From the NCBI GenBank assembly GCA_030248225.1, contig JASANE010017636.1, positions 40,445 through 104,444 on the forward strand: a DNA stretch of 64,000 nt, read 5' to 3'. The stretch comes from Trileptium ribeirensis. Lineage: Eukaryota; Nematoda; Enoplea; Enoplida; Thoracostomopsidae. This document shows positions 45,420 through 56,522 of the stretch, one piece after another. The number at the start of each line of letters is the position of its first letter. Position 1 is the stretch's first letter. Under the pieces are notes generated by a model. It was not told the origin of the DNA and did not search any database. It worked only from the letters and a program-made list of their open reading frames with translations. Position numbers and translations under genes: made by a program.

Positions 45420-46289
45420 TAGGAGTGAGCTCCAGTGTACCCAGTGGCTGCACTATGCGGTGTCGTACTCCCCAGGTAACCTAGGATAAAACCCGTGCAT
45501 TAGCAAAAATGGCGGATATTTGGTGGCTGTATGCTCCGAAAGAATTATAAGCCATTATGCAAAATGGTAATGATACATCTCGTGATATAGTAGTGATATC
45601 TATATATATAATATATATATCATAGTGATCATCATTACTTGCGGTACACTTACTCGTAGTACATATAATAATGTTCTATTAAATCTTTCAATCTCACCAT
45701 TTGCCTGAAGATGGTACGCTAGACTCATGTGCCGAAATACCTGCATTTCCTGGCACAGCTCTTCGAACATGTGCGCGGTAAAAGCTCCTCCTCTATCAGA
45801 GTACATCTACCTGTAAGATGATACATCCCACCGAGTGATGATCATCTTGTGGTACACTTACTGGTAGTAGATATAATAATGTTCTGTTAAATCTTCAATC
45901 TCACCATTTGCCTGATGATGGTACGCTAGACTCATGTGCCGAAATACCTGCATTTCCTGGCACAGCTCTTCGAACATGTGCGCGGTAAAAGCACCTCCTC
46001 TATCAGAGTACTTCTACCTGGGAGCTCGTACCTATTGACTACCTCGTATAGAAATATGTGAGCGGCTGTGTGAGCATCCTGGTGTCCTATTGATACTGCT
46101 ACTGCGAATTTTGTAAATTGATTTATAAATGCAATAACGTAGCGGTTACCTGCCTGCGATCTAACTGGAATGTACAGGATATTCACGAATACACGATACA
46201 TTGGTTGATTTGCCAACGGAACCCCGCCCAATGCGGTCGTTATCCGAGAAATCGGGTCCTTCGCGGATTTGCATAGAGTGCATCGCCTG
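45420..46289 (-). pseudogene. Ty3/gypsy-type integrase, frameshifted
   Basis: The minus strand reads IREGPDFSDN (end of the HHCC zinc-binding region), then MYRVFVNILYIPVRSQAGNR and YVIAFINQFTKFAVAVSIGH. These are the first catalytic block ('D..gP' region; the Asp is replaced by Asn) and the strand after it. In another frame come YSDRGGAFTAHMFEELCQEM, with the second catalytic Asp of 'SDRG.eF', and LAYHLQANGEIERFNRTL, with the catalytic Glu ('yHpqangeiERfNrtl'). Near 45540 comes HTATKYPPFLLMHGFYPRLP, the typical C-terminal block. Frameshifts, stops and a tandem duplication make it non-functional. Confidence 0.85.
45655..46020. repeat. tandem duplication of about 190 bp inside the integrase
   Basis: 45660-45830 and 45848-46020 are nearly identical ('cctgatgatggtacgctagactcatgtgccgaaatacctgc...ctcctctatcagagtac'). 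This repeats the 'SDRG...ERFNR' part of the integrase and breaks the frame. Confidence 0.85.
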
Positions 46290-48199
46290 AAAAAGACGAA
46301 GCATCAAGAAACTACAGTCCGTATAAAAATATATGCAATCGGAAATACGTCGCATTCGTCTGGACATAAGACGAAGCATCAAGAAACTACAGTCCGTATA
46401 AAAATATATGCAATCGGAAATACGTCGCATTCGTCTGGACATAAGACGAAGCATCAAGAAACTACAGTCCGTATAAAAATATATGCAATCGGAAAATACG
46501 TCGCATTCGTCTGGACATAAGACGAAGCATCAAGAAACTACAGTAACCCGTATAAAAATATAGCAACGGAAATCAACGAATCGCATTCGTCTGGACATAA
46601 GACGAAGCATCAAGAAACTACAGTCCGTATAAACAATATACGTGCAATCGGAAATACGTCGCATCCGCTAGCAGCATCAGAACTCAGTCCTAACACGGAT
46701 CGTCTGGACATAAGACGAAGCATCAAGAAACTACAGTCCGTATAAAAATATATGCAATCGGAAATACGTCGCATTCGTCTGGACATAAGACGAAGCATCA
46801 AGAAACTACAGTCCGGCGCGGGGCGGGGGGGGGGTATAAAAATATATGCAATCGGAAATACGTCGCATTCGTCTGGACATAAGACGAAGCATCAAGAAAC
46901 ATCCATAAAAATATAAATGAAAACCATCACAATACAGTCCGTATAAAAATATATGCAATCGGAAATACGTCGCATTCGTCTGGACATAAGACGAAGCATC
47001 AAGAAACTACAGTCCGTATAAAAATATATGCAATCGGAAATACGTCGCATTCGTCTGGACATAAGACGAAGCATCAAGAAACTACAGTCCGTATAAAAAT
47101 ATATGCAATAGGAAATACGTCGCATTCGTCTGGACATAAGACGAAGCATCAAGAAACTACAGTCCGTATAAAAATATATGCAATCGGAAATACGTCGCAT
47201 TCGTCTGGACATAAGACGAAGCATCAAGAAACTACAGTCCGTATAAAAATATATGCAATCGGAAATACGTCGCATTCGTCTGGACATAAGACGAAGCATC
47301 AAGAAACTACAGTCCGTATAAAAATATATGCAATCGGAAATACGTCGCAATCGTCCCAAGGCCAAACAAGAGACCGAAAAAAACTGGACATAAGACGAAG
47401 CATCAAGAAACTACAGTCCGTATAAAAATATATGCAATCGGAAATACGTCGCATTCGTCTGGACATAAGACGAAGCATCAAGAAACTACAGTCCGTATAA
47501 AAATATATGCAATCGGAAATACGTCGCATTCGTCTGGACATAAGACGAAGCATCAAGAAACTACAGTCCGTATAAAAATATATGCAATCGGAAATACGTC
47601 GCATTCGTCTGGACATAAGACGAAGCATCAAGAAACTACAGTCCGTATAAAAATATATGCAATCGGAAATACGTCGCATTCGTCTGGACATAAGACGAAG
47701 CATCAAGAAACTACAGTCCGTATAAAAATATATGCAATCGGAAATACGTCGCATTCGTCTGGACATAAGACGAAGCATCAAGAAACTACAGTCCGTATAA
47801 AAATATATGCAATCGGAAATACGTCGCATTCGTCTGGACATAAGACGAAGCATCAAGAAACTACAGTCCGTATAAAAATATATGCAATCGGAAATACGTC
47901 GCATTCGTCTGGACATAAGACGAAGCATCAAGAAACTACAGTCCCCCCCCGTATAAAAATATATGCAATCGGAAATACGTCGCATTCGTCTGGACATAAG
48001 ACGAAGCATCAAGAAACTACAGTCCGTATAAAAATATATGCAATCGGAAATACGTCGCATTCGTCTGGACATAAGACGAAGCATCAAGAAACTACAGTCC
48101 GTATAAAAATATATGCAATCGGAAATACGTCGCATTCGTCTGGACATAAGACGAAGCATCAAGAAACTACAGTCCGTATAAAAATATATGCAATCGGAA
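46289..48199. repeat. 75-bp minisatellite, about 24 units
   Basis: The unit runs GACGAAGCATCAAGAAACTA through GGAAATACGTCGCATTCGTC to GGACATAA. Most units are identical. Because 75 is a multiple of three, the minus strand stays open for up to 314 codons, repeating a 25-residue period that contains MRRISDCIYFYTDCSFL; I do not call this a gene. Several units carry odd inserts (about 46540, 46670-46700, G-run 46815-46831, 46913-46935, 47350-47388, C-run 47943-47950). Confidence 0.95.
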
Positions 48200-49972
48200 A
48201 TGACCGAAATTTCGTTCAATTGAAAATAAGCGAAATTATACAACTTTGAACTTTATCAAATTGCCCCAAAATCTAAAACTATTAAAATTTCGATAGATTA
48301 TTTTGCATATATTTCTTGCCGTGACTGTAGCTACAACTCCAAGTACTAAATACAACCCGTAACTGAATTGCATTTTGTTATGTTGGCATTGCGCTAAGAT
48401 TATAATGCATCAGCGCGTAACTCGACAATATCAGCAGCCTTCGTTGTTCTAACAGCTACCGGCTTATCATTTTTATAAGGTCAAAGTGGATCCGACGTCT
48501 TATATTGTGAGTTGTTGTGTTTTCTAATTCTGTCACAAGCTACATGCTTGGATGATGCGTTGTTAACTACTCGCTTTGTAATGGTCATTGAGGAACCGAT
48601 CAACAACTCCCAGACTGCTCAATGGTTTGTGTACGCAGCTTTCACTCGAAGAACCCGCGGTCGGGTTCTGACGCTGGCTTGACTTTGTCAAACATTACAC
48701 CTGCCAAACACAAATTAATTCGGCCACGAAGAAATTGTTCAATCAATAAACATGCATTTTGTTTGAATTTTACGGCACTCACCTGCTGATGTTAACGCTA
48801 CGAGATTAAACGATATTGTTCAATCGTGGTTGGACTGTTTCACACAACACCGCAGATCAAAAAAATACAGTACTCACCAGAAATGTCCGTCGCATTTGGA
48901 GCGAACGACAGTCATTTTTGGCGGGTACTATAGTCAAGGGGAAAAGCAAGTGCCCAAAGGACGGATTCAGCTCGTCCATCCGCGCCTACATTTACATTTG
49001 TTGACTACTTCAGTTAATTGTAACCACCACAACTTACAACAGTGTCGAAACGAGTTCTTCGTATTTGGCGTTATCCTTCAAATGAGCAATGTAATGGTTA
49101 GCTGCCACCGATTTCATCAACAATTGTTCTTGAAATAAGGAAAACGTGAGGGTAGATTTGAGAAATTCGAGCACCTAAAGTAAGTCAAAATTTCTTACTT
49201 GATATCTTTTGAGAATTTAAAGGCGACCCCGTAACCTTTCTTTGCAAAAGTCAGTCTAATCCATACCCATTGTTATTGAACAAGTAGGATATTGAATTTG
49301 GTTTGTTTCCAGCCCAGAATTAGCTATTTTAGCTATCAGTCAATGACAGTTCATGACGTTTATTGGTATATAGTCTAACGTTAAAGTGTTGCGATCACCT
49401 TCGCAAGTTGGGAACTTAATCAAATCCTATACGGCTAAAATATTACAATAGAACAAACCAATGCTAGCGAGAATGCACTCAGATATAATATTGTTTATTG
49501 CCGTAAATATTCATTCTAAACACTCTATCATGGCTGGTTCATGTATCTGAACGTGATAGCCGGTAATTTACTCTGAATATATGCATAACTTTTCACCGAA
49601 AATCAAAACAGTAAGCCACTTTAGAACCAATGAGTCCATGCCACCAAATCATCATCCTTTAATTACTTCAAATATGAACTATTGTCACATATCAGTTTAC
49701 TAAAACACCACGCAACGGTTTGAAGTGTTTTAGTAGATATGATGTGACCTGATAAATGAGACTGTAAATTATTAAAACTTGTCATATCACAAAGTCACTG
49801 CTTTTTGCCCAAATTCCTTGATACCACAACTCATTCCAAAGCTTTTACAATTTATTTAAAACCATTATTCTAATAAATTTACACACGAGCCCCTTACAAA
49901 AAGTTTACAACTAAGATTTTTAGACAAAATTTTATTAATTTGTAAAATTATTATTTTCAATCCATAATCAAA
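48200..49972. other. no gene seen; one long hairpin
   Basis: AT-rich. Two overlapping plus-strand frames (48816-49138) show no motif. A hairpin lies at 49684-49748. Confidence 0.4.
49684..49748. repeat. 65-bp inverted repeat (hairpin)
   Basis: GTCACAT..ACTAAAACAC (49684-49708) pairs with GTGTTTTAGTA..ATGTGAC (49725-49748), with one small bulge and a 16-bp loop. No coding context. Confidence 0.65.
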
Positions 49973-50493
49973 CTACCTAATACATCGTGGCTTGCCCATC
50001 CGTCTCCCAATAGTGTTGTTAAAAAACAACGCAAAGTATATTCCCCGAAATCTTATTAGCCACACCGCCCCATATAATCTTAAAATTTCAAATACCTTAA
50101 TACATTCTGGCCTTTCATTATAGTTCGCTGATACCCAATCAAATGATACAACAAAAGTTTTTTTAGTTTTGAAAACTATATCAAATACCCTTTTAAAAAT
50201 AAATTCAGTCTGCTCCAAGCGCTATGGCACACACTCTTTGGTGGATTACCCCACTCCTTATCGAAGCGGCCATTATCGATTCTTAACAATGTTTTTCTTG
50301 TGTTAATGCTTTCAATTGTTTTCAAAAAGAAAATAATTACACAAACAAATATTATTAGATATGTTTCAACTATGGCGATTAATGTGGCGCGACTGTGCTG
50401 AGCAGAATATTGGCCATATTTCAATAATATCGAGTAGAAAAAATAGTGCCAAAAAGGGGGGCCAAGTGATGGTCTGCAGATATAGAATACCAC
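49973..50493 (-). pseudogene. possible frameshifted minus-strand coding remnant
   Basis: Frames 50493-50176 and 50218-49973 overlap in different phases around 'SRLNLFLKG' / 'TEFIFKRVFD', as if one protein of about 170 residues had suffered a frameshift. It has one hydrophobic segment (IVETYLIIFVCVIIFFL). The first codons overlap a dispersed repeat (about 50430-50540). I recognise no family; a chance frame is quite possible in such AT-rich DNA. Confidence 0.2.
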
Positions 50494-50540
50494 ATCATGT
50501 CATGGCACCGGGGGAACTACTTCCCTGCACACGATTAAAG
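50430..50540. repeat. dispersed 110-bp repeat, copy 1
   Basis: 'agtgccaaaaa..gg.caagtgatggtctgcagatatagaataccacatcatgtcatggcaccggggg' matches 51845-51945 ('gtgtcaaaaacccggatcaggtgatagccctcagatatagatggcctcactatatcatggcgccc') in the same orientation. It may mark one element of about 1.4 kb with direct end repeats. Confidence 0.5.
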
Positions 50541-51239
50541 TAAGAGATAAACGATTTTACATTCAGTCATTATTTCGATAATTAATACACAGCTAAGGCA
50601 GTTATAACTTCATTAATTTTTACTTATGCCGTCCAGGGTATGCTATGCAATTTCAAGGCGTAAGAAAATTGAACTGGTTGTCAGATCGGAACTTTTACCG
50701 AGCAACTAACTGCCGGCTTTCAGGCTAGGAGCTTTAGGCCAAAAAGACAAGCGCAACCTGGCCGACTGCGACCCCTATCGGCAACTTATCCTGCCGAAAA
50801 CACGATCTCTTCACCGACCCCAGGTTTTACTGATTGACAGCGAAAGACGCCGTTCCATTGTAGAAACTCAACAAAAAATTTTACTTCAACTAAATTGCAG
50901 CGCTGGTAGCGCAATGAGGCTTATCATTTAAGTTCCAGACCATTGCTTCTATGTAGAAGACCGTTTGTGAATAACCAACAGAAATTTACCTGCGATTCTT
51001 ATTCGGCTGGATTCCTTGGGTCGCAACTCATCCAAAATTTTGCCGGCCGGAACCCAAAACAGCTGCACTGTGAACACATTCAAGCACAGTAGATCCAACA
51101 TTACACGAAAAATTAGACAGTATCATGGTTTAAAATATTTCTTAAGTGAAACATATATAATTTGATAGATACAAATAGTTGGCTGAACACAACGCTAACA
51201 ATTACTTGAAGCTAACCAGAATTCTAGAACTAAGACCAG

Positions 51240-51434
51240 ATGACACTAGCAGTTCTTTTTGAAGCTAAGAATTCCCAGGAGGATCTAGACGCACTTTTGC
51301 GGTCACCAAATGTTTTTATCCTTGTCATGTCGTACAAAACAAAGGCAGAATTACTTCAGAAACATGATTATCTGCAGTTAAGGAACTTACACCAAAAATT
51401 AGCTCAATTTAGATACACAGATGATTTTTGCTAA
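51240..51434 (+). CDS. short ORF, unrecognised
   Basis: 64 codons from an ATG, MTLAVLFEAKNSQEDLDALL..., ending RYTDDFC at a TAA. The composition (alternating acidic and basic residues, an amphipathic LLQKHDYLQLRNLHQKL helix) is more protein-like than most frames in this area. It lies between two copies of the 110-bp repeat, so it may belong to a mobile element. No family recognised. Confidence 0.2.
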   Translation: MTLAVLFEAKNSQEDLDALLRSPNVFILVMSYKTKAELLQKHDYLQLRNLHQKLAQFRYTDDFC

Positions 51435-51844
51435 AGTCGTCTCTCGGCCGAGTAGTTGTTCTTCATTTTTGTTACTAGGTAACACGGAATGTATGAAATA
51501 AAAATCCTATTGGACCCCACATTTGATCCATCCCCCTTTTCGCCAACATCAGTGAGGCTGAACCCCCCAGTCAAAATCCAGGCTACGTCCCTGGTTAACA
51601 ACGACATATCCAAGCTGGTACAGCGAGTTGTCTTAGTAAACTAACAGCAATAATGGCATTTCCGTCGCACAATTGTATTGCGGTGTCGAGTAATTCAATT
51701 TTGTCCGATTTTGATTTGAAAAACTCGAACGAATGAGGCTGAAACAGAAAACAAACTTAAACAAAACCAGCGACATAAATGCACGTTTGCGGCATAAACA
51801 TTTGAAGAAAAATAACGAAAATAACAAAGAATAAAGAAAAAATA

Positions 51845-51945
51845 AAAGTGTCAAAAACCCGGATCAGGTGATAGCCCTCAGATATAGATGGCCTCACTAT
51901 ATCATGGCGCCCTGGAATACAGGCTCAGTGCATACCCTTGTCTGT
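51845..51945. repeat. dispersed 110-bp repeat, copy 2
   Basis: Same-orientation partner of 50430-50540, about 70 per cent alike by eye. It ends shortly before the 53-bp satellite. Confidence 0.5.
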
Positions 51946-52032
51946 TTTATTGATATTTTTTCGACTGTGAACTTTCGAAATAAATGAACTCCACACATTG
52001 ATATATAAATCCTGAATATCTTTTCCATGCAA

Positions 52033-54285
52033 AGATTGAGTGTGACAGGGATGGTCAAGCTTGTTTCCATCGCTTGAATACTTTTAAAATTGAGTGCGAC
52101 AGGGTGGTCTAGCTCGTTTCCATCGCTTGGATACTGCTAACATTGAGTGTGACAGGGTGGTCAAGCTCGTTTCCATCGCTTGAATACTGCTAAAATTGAG
52201 TGTGACAGGGTGGTCAAGCTCGTTTCCATCGTTTGAATACTACTAAGATTGAGTGTGACAGGGGTGATCAAGATCGTTTCCATCGCTTGGATACTGCTAA
52301 GATTGAGTGTGACAGGGTGGTCAAGCTCGTTTCCATCGCTTGAATACTGCTAAAATTGAGTGTGATAGGGTGGTCAAGCTCGTTTCCATCGCTTGAATAC
52401 TGCTAAAATTGAGTGCGACAGGGTGGTCTAGCTCGTTTCCATCGCTTGGATACTGCTAAGATTGAGTGCGACAGGGTGGTCAAGCTCGTTTCCATCGTTT
52501 GAATACTGCTGAGACAGAGTGTGACAGGGTGGTCAAGCTCGTTTCCATCGCTTGAATACTGCTAAGATTGAGTGTGACAGGGTGGTCAAGCTCGTTTCCA
52601 TCGCTTGAATACTGCTAAAATTGAGTGCGACAGGGTGGTCTAGCTCGTTTCCATCGCTTGGATACTGTTAAGATTGAGTGTGACAGGGTGGTCAAGCTCG
52701 TTTCCATCGCTTAAATACTGCTAAAATTGAGTGTGACAGGGTGGTCAAGCTCGTTTCCATCGTTTGAATACTGCTGAGACTGAGTGTGACAGGGTGGTCA
52801 AGCTCGTTTCCATCGCTTGAATACTACTAAGATTGAGTGTGACAGGGGTGATCAAGATCGTTTCCATCGCTTGAATACTGCTAAAATTGAGTGTGACAGG
52901 GTGGTCAAGTTCGTTTCCATCGCTTGAATACTGCTAAAATTGAGTGTGACAGGGTGGCCAAGCTCGTTTCCATCGTTTGAATACTGCTGAGACTGAGTGT
53001 GGCAGGGGTGGTCAAGTTCGTTACCATCGCTGGAATACTGCCAAGATTGAGTGTGGCAGGGTGGTTTAGCTCGTTTCCATCGCTTGGATACTGCTAAGAT
53101 TGAATGTAACAGAGTGGTCAAGTTCGATTCTATCGCTTGAATACTGCTAAAATTGAGTGTGACAGGGTGGTCAAGCTCGTTTCCATCGTTTGAATACTGC
53201 TGAGATTGAGTGTGGCAGGGGTGGTCAAGTTCGTTACCATCGCTTCTGATAAAATTGAGTGCGACAGGTTGGTTTAGCTCGTTTCCATCGCTTGGATACT
53301 GCTAAGACTGAGTGTGACAGGGTGGTCTAGCTCGTTTCCATCGCTTGGATATTGCTAAGATTGAGTGTGACAGAGTGGTCAAGCTCGTTTCCATCGCTTG
53401 AATACTACTAAGATTGAGTGTGACAGGGGTGGTCAAGATCCTTTCCATCGCTTGAATACTGCTAAAATTGAGTGTGACAGGGTGGTCAAGTTCGTTTCCA
53501 TCGCTTGAATACTGCTAAAATTGAGTGTGACAAGTTGGTCAAGCTCGTTTCCATCGTTTGAATACTGCTGAGACTGAGTGTGGCAGGTGTGGTCAAGTTC
53601 GTTACCATCGCTGGAACACTGCTAAGATTGAGTGTGGCAGGGTGGTTTAGCTCGTTTCCATCGCTTGGATACTGCTAAGATTGAGTGTAACAGCGTGGTC
53701 AAGTTCGATTCTATCGCTTGAATACTGCTAAAATTGAGTGTGGCAGGGTAGTCAAGCTCGTTTCCATCGTTTGAATACTGCTGAGATTGAGTGTGGCAGG
53801 GGTGGTCAAGTTCGTTACCATCGCTTGGATACTGCTAAGACTGAGTGTGACAGAGTGGTCAAGCTCGCTTCCATCGCTTGAATACTGCTAAGATTGAGTG
53901 TGACAGGGGTGGTCAAACTCGTTTCCGTCGCTTGAATACTGCTAAAATTGAGTGCGACAGGGTGGTCTAGCTCGTTTCCATCGCTTTGATACTGCTAAGA
54001 TTCAGTGTGACAGGGTGGTCAAGCTCGTTTCCATCGCTTGAATACTGCTAAGATTGAGTGTGACAGGAGTGGTCAAGCTCGCTTCCATCGTTTGAATACT
54101 GCTGAGATTGAGTGTGGCAGGGGTGGTGAAATTCGTTACCATCGCTTGAATACTGCTAAGATTGAATGTGGCAGGGGTGGTCAAGCTCGTTTTTCAATCG
54201 CTTGAATACTGCTAAGATTGAGTGTGACACGGTGGTCAAGCTCGTTTCAATCGCTTCAATACTGCTAAGATTAAGTATGACAGGT
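52033..54285. repeat. 53-bp satellite array, about 42 units
   Basis: The unit is GATTGAGTGTGACAGGGTGG, then TCAAGCTCGTTTCCATCGCT, then TGAATACTGCTAA. Units differ by scattered substitutions and small indels, and some variants recur in order, which suggests duplication of multi-unit blocks. Short minus-strand frames in it are repeat artefacts. The array resumes at 55548 after an insertion. Confidence 0.95.
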
Positions 54286-55547
54286 TGTAACGATGTGTTG
54301 CCGTGGGAAAAAAATTCCCTCGTGTAAAGGTTATTGTCTTATATCATGCCTGTAACCGATACACATCATGAACTACGGTGGGAACCATTCCGGTGGGAAA
54401 GTGTAAGCCTTGCGTCATCTGTTTATCATATGTGTAATATGTGTGAGTTGTGTATTTTGTTTACTACATACCTATACTTCGTGTGTTTACAACTGTTTAA
54501 TTCATAAGTGGTTTTTATGTGTGTGAAGTTGTTTGCCTTCTTCATTACGTGTGAACCGGGTGTAATTGATTGTAAAATGTTTTGTTTATAAGTTGTTTGT
54601 TTTGTGCATTATGCGTGAGTCGTACGTAATATGTGTAATTGCCAGAAAATCGAAATAGTTTTGAGATCACAATTTTCCCATCACATTAAAATAAAACTTT
54701 TAAGACCTATAGTAATCGTATTAAAGTGGACAGGGGGTATGGTTTGAGCATAGGCAGATTTTGACGCCAAATCCCATAGGGCACACTGTAGATCATCCAT
54801 ACAAAATTTGGCTTCAATTGACCCACCCGTTAAGGAGTTACGAACCTCAACCCCTCGGTTATCTCTGTTAATAAGAATCTATTTAATTCTTGAAATTTGT
54901 AACTTTAAGAGAGTTGAAAATAATACAAAATTTTACAATTTGTGTGACGGGGCTATAGTTTGCTTACCTATCGGATTTGAGTATAGCCACTGGGTGCCTT
55001 AACTATTACACTTATATTAGCGGAAATGTGAGTGTATTTCTGCTGGATTTTTCAAATTTTGTTTTGAGCTAGGGATTCCGAGAATTTCATAAAAAGGGGT
55101 TCTCTAACGCAAAAATTAAAACTTATGTTAGAGAGCGAATTTAACAATTCTAAGAATTTGCAACCGGCTTGGCAGCGATTATATTAAAAATTATTGGGTT
55201 AGAGAGATTTGAGAACTAGGATTCTTTTGAGTTCCAAGAAATCGGGTTTAGAAAAGTTATTTAAGCGGTTGCGCAGTTAGATCAGGGCCTCAGTCGGCCT
55301 CAGAAGCTGCGCAATCAAGGTGAGTACGGTTCAGCCGTTTATGTGTTTAATTTGTGTAGTTTGTAATTTGTTGTAGTTAACGAAATAAAAAGTCTGCATT
55401 AAAGTGGTGACACCCTAAGGCCTTAGGAATAAGCTACAAAAGCAGCATTGGAAATATCGTTGGATAATTTTGTGTGAGTATTTGGTGGTGTTAGTTCGTG
55501 TGCAATCTACGGTGGGACTAAACACCCCTAGGACCACGTAGGTTACA
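54286..55547. mobile_element. probable solo LTR inside the 53-bp satellite
   Basis: A 1262-bp non-satellite block flanked on both sides by satellite units. It begins TGTAACGATGTG and ends GTAGGTTACA, the TG...CA form with short inverted TGTAAC/GTTACA tips typical of LTRs. AATAAA lies at 55384, about 160 bp from the end, as in an R/U5 region. No 5-bp target duplication is visible (CAGGT against GTGTG), so recombination or decay is implied, or it is another kind of insert. No relative elsewhere in the window. Confidence 0.5.
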
Positions 55548-55655
55548 GTGTGGCAGGGGTGGTCAAGCTCGTTTCAGTCGCTTGAATACTGCTAAGATTG
55601 AGTGTGACAGGGTGGTCAAGCTTGTTGCCATCACTGGAATAGTGCTAAGACTGAT
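55548..55655. repeat. 53-bp satellite, distal two units
   Basis: Two further units ('gtgtggcaggggtggtcaagctcgtttcagtcgcttgaatactgctaag' and the next) after the insert. They end about 14 bp before the minus-strand exon at 55669. Confidence 0.9.
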
Positions 55656-55668
55656 ATTGATCACTTAC

Positions 55669-55728
55669 TTCACCGCGAATTATGCGACACACAGTTTCCT
55701 TGGCACCTGGTTTGCCGTATCGTAGCCG
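55669..55728 (-). CDS. coiled-coil protein, exon d (minus strand)
   Basis: A 60-bp exon. On the minus strand the acceptor is TCGTTCCAG and the donor is GTAAGTGATC, phase 0 on both sides. It encodes RLRYGKPGAKETVCRIIRGE. It follows exon c in phase and in character (basic, continuing the helix). Later exons should lie at lower coordinates but were not found; the satellite begins only 14 bp away, so intron sequence here is mostly repeat. Confidence 0.6.
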
Positions 55729-56424
55729 CTGGAACGAACAAAATAATAATTACAACTTAAGAAAACGACAAGAGAGCCGAAACCCGGTACAACTAAATCC
55801 GTGACACGGCGAAAGAGCGTTGATAGATTACAGAAAGTCATATGGTTTTATATCCAAAAATTCCAAAATTGTGAGGGCCTACAAAAAATCTTAATATAAC
55901 ACAGTATATTCAGGTTTTTTGGATCATTCCCACCAGTTCTTATTTTTTTTATAAATTATCACATATTTTGCGTCACGATGTATGGTTGGGTCTTGGGAAT
56001 TCCGCGGATTTGACAATTATGATGTCATAGAATATTGCTCATTTTACACCAAAGACATTTCTATATATTTACACACTTTTGAATGAGGACCGGCGCTGCT
56101 ACAGGGAAAGAGCTTAACCTAATGTCTTTTCCCCTCAACTGGCCACCTTTCCTTGAAAGCTTTACCCCTTAAATTTTTGATTTTGACCCAGACAAGTATA
56201 TAAAACATCGCATGAAACATAATACATATATATATACATACATATGGAATATAAATAAATATACACACAGCATACATACATTAATTACTAATTAAATATT
56301 TGCCACCCATTGACCTCGCCCTGACCGAAAACGGGATTAAACTTGAACATGAGACCGCGTATTGCCAGAGGTACGCCGGAACCCCTAGGTTGGTATGTTT
56401 GTAATATTATAAACTCAAAATTAC
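55729..56424. other. intron of the minus-strand gene
   Basis: AT-rich, with TA-rich simple sequence around 56226-56280. No feature recognised. Confidence 0.4.
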
Positions 56425-56522
56425 CGTTAATTTGGCCCGAAGTCTTCGATTGTCGTCTTCTAAGCGGCTGATATCGGACTGATTATAGCAGCTGTTACTT
56501 GGCGAGGCACTTGAACGATGTC
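56425..56522 (-). CDS. coiled-coil protein, exon c (minus strand)
   Basis: A 98-bp exon on the minus strand, acceptor TTTGTTTCAG, donor GTAATT. It starts by completing a Gly codon with the G of exon b, then reads HRSSASPSNSCYNQSDISRL and EDDNRRLRAKLT. A Ser-rich stretch leads into a short charged heptad helix, typical of coiled-coil or scaffold proteins. The protein family is not recognised. Confidence 0.65.

Larger units (their letters stand above)
40700..46289 (-). mobile_element. decayed Ty3/gypsy-like retroelement, minus strand
   Basis: About 5.6 kb of minus-strand coding remnants, clearly richer in G+C than the flanks and broken by many frameshifts and stops. In transcription order: integrase (46289 to about 45420), several degraded frames (45180-44530), a Ser/Thr-rich frame (44494-43586), a possible SGNH-like protein (43456-42154) and a last degraded protein (about 41910-40700). 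No reverse transcriptase or protease is visible. The upstream end is lost where the 75-bp minisatellite begins, inside the integrase. What follows the integrase is unusual and may be an extra gene set or a second, abutting element. Confidence 0.65.

Noticed and set aside
46289..48199. CRISPR array
   Set aside because: Units are contiguous 75-bp copies without distinct spacers, in a eukaryotic spliced-gene context with no cas genes.
47299..48243. 314-codon minus-strand frame
   Set aside because: Wholly produced by the 75-bp tandem repeat; periodicity divisible by three explains it.
52852..53121. 89-codon minus-strand frame in the satellite
   Set aside because: Artefact of the 53-bp repeat.
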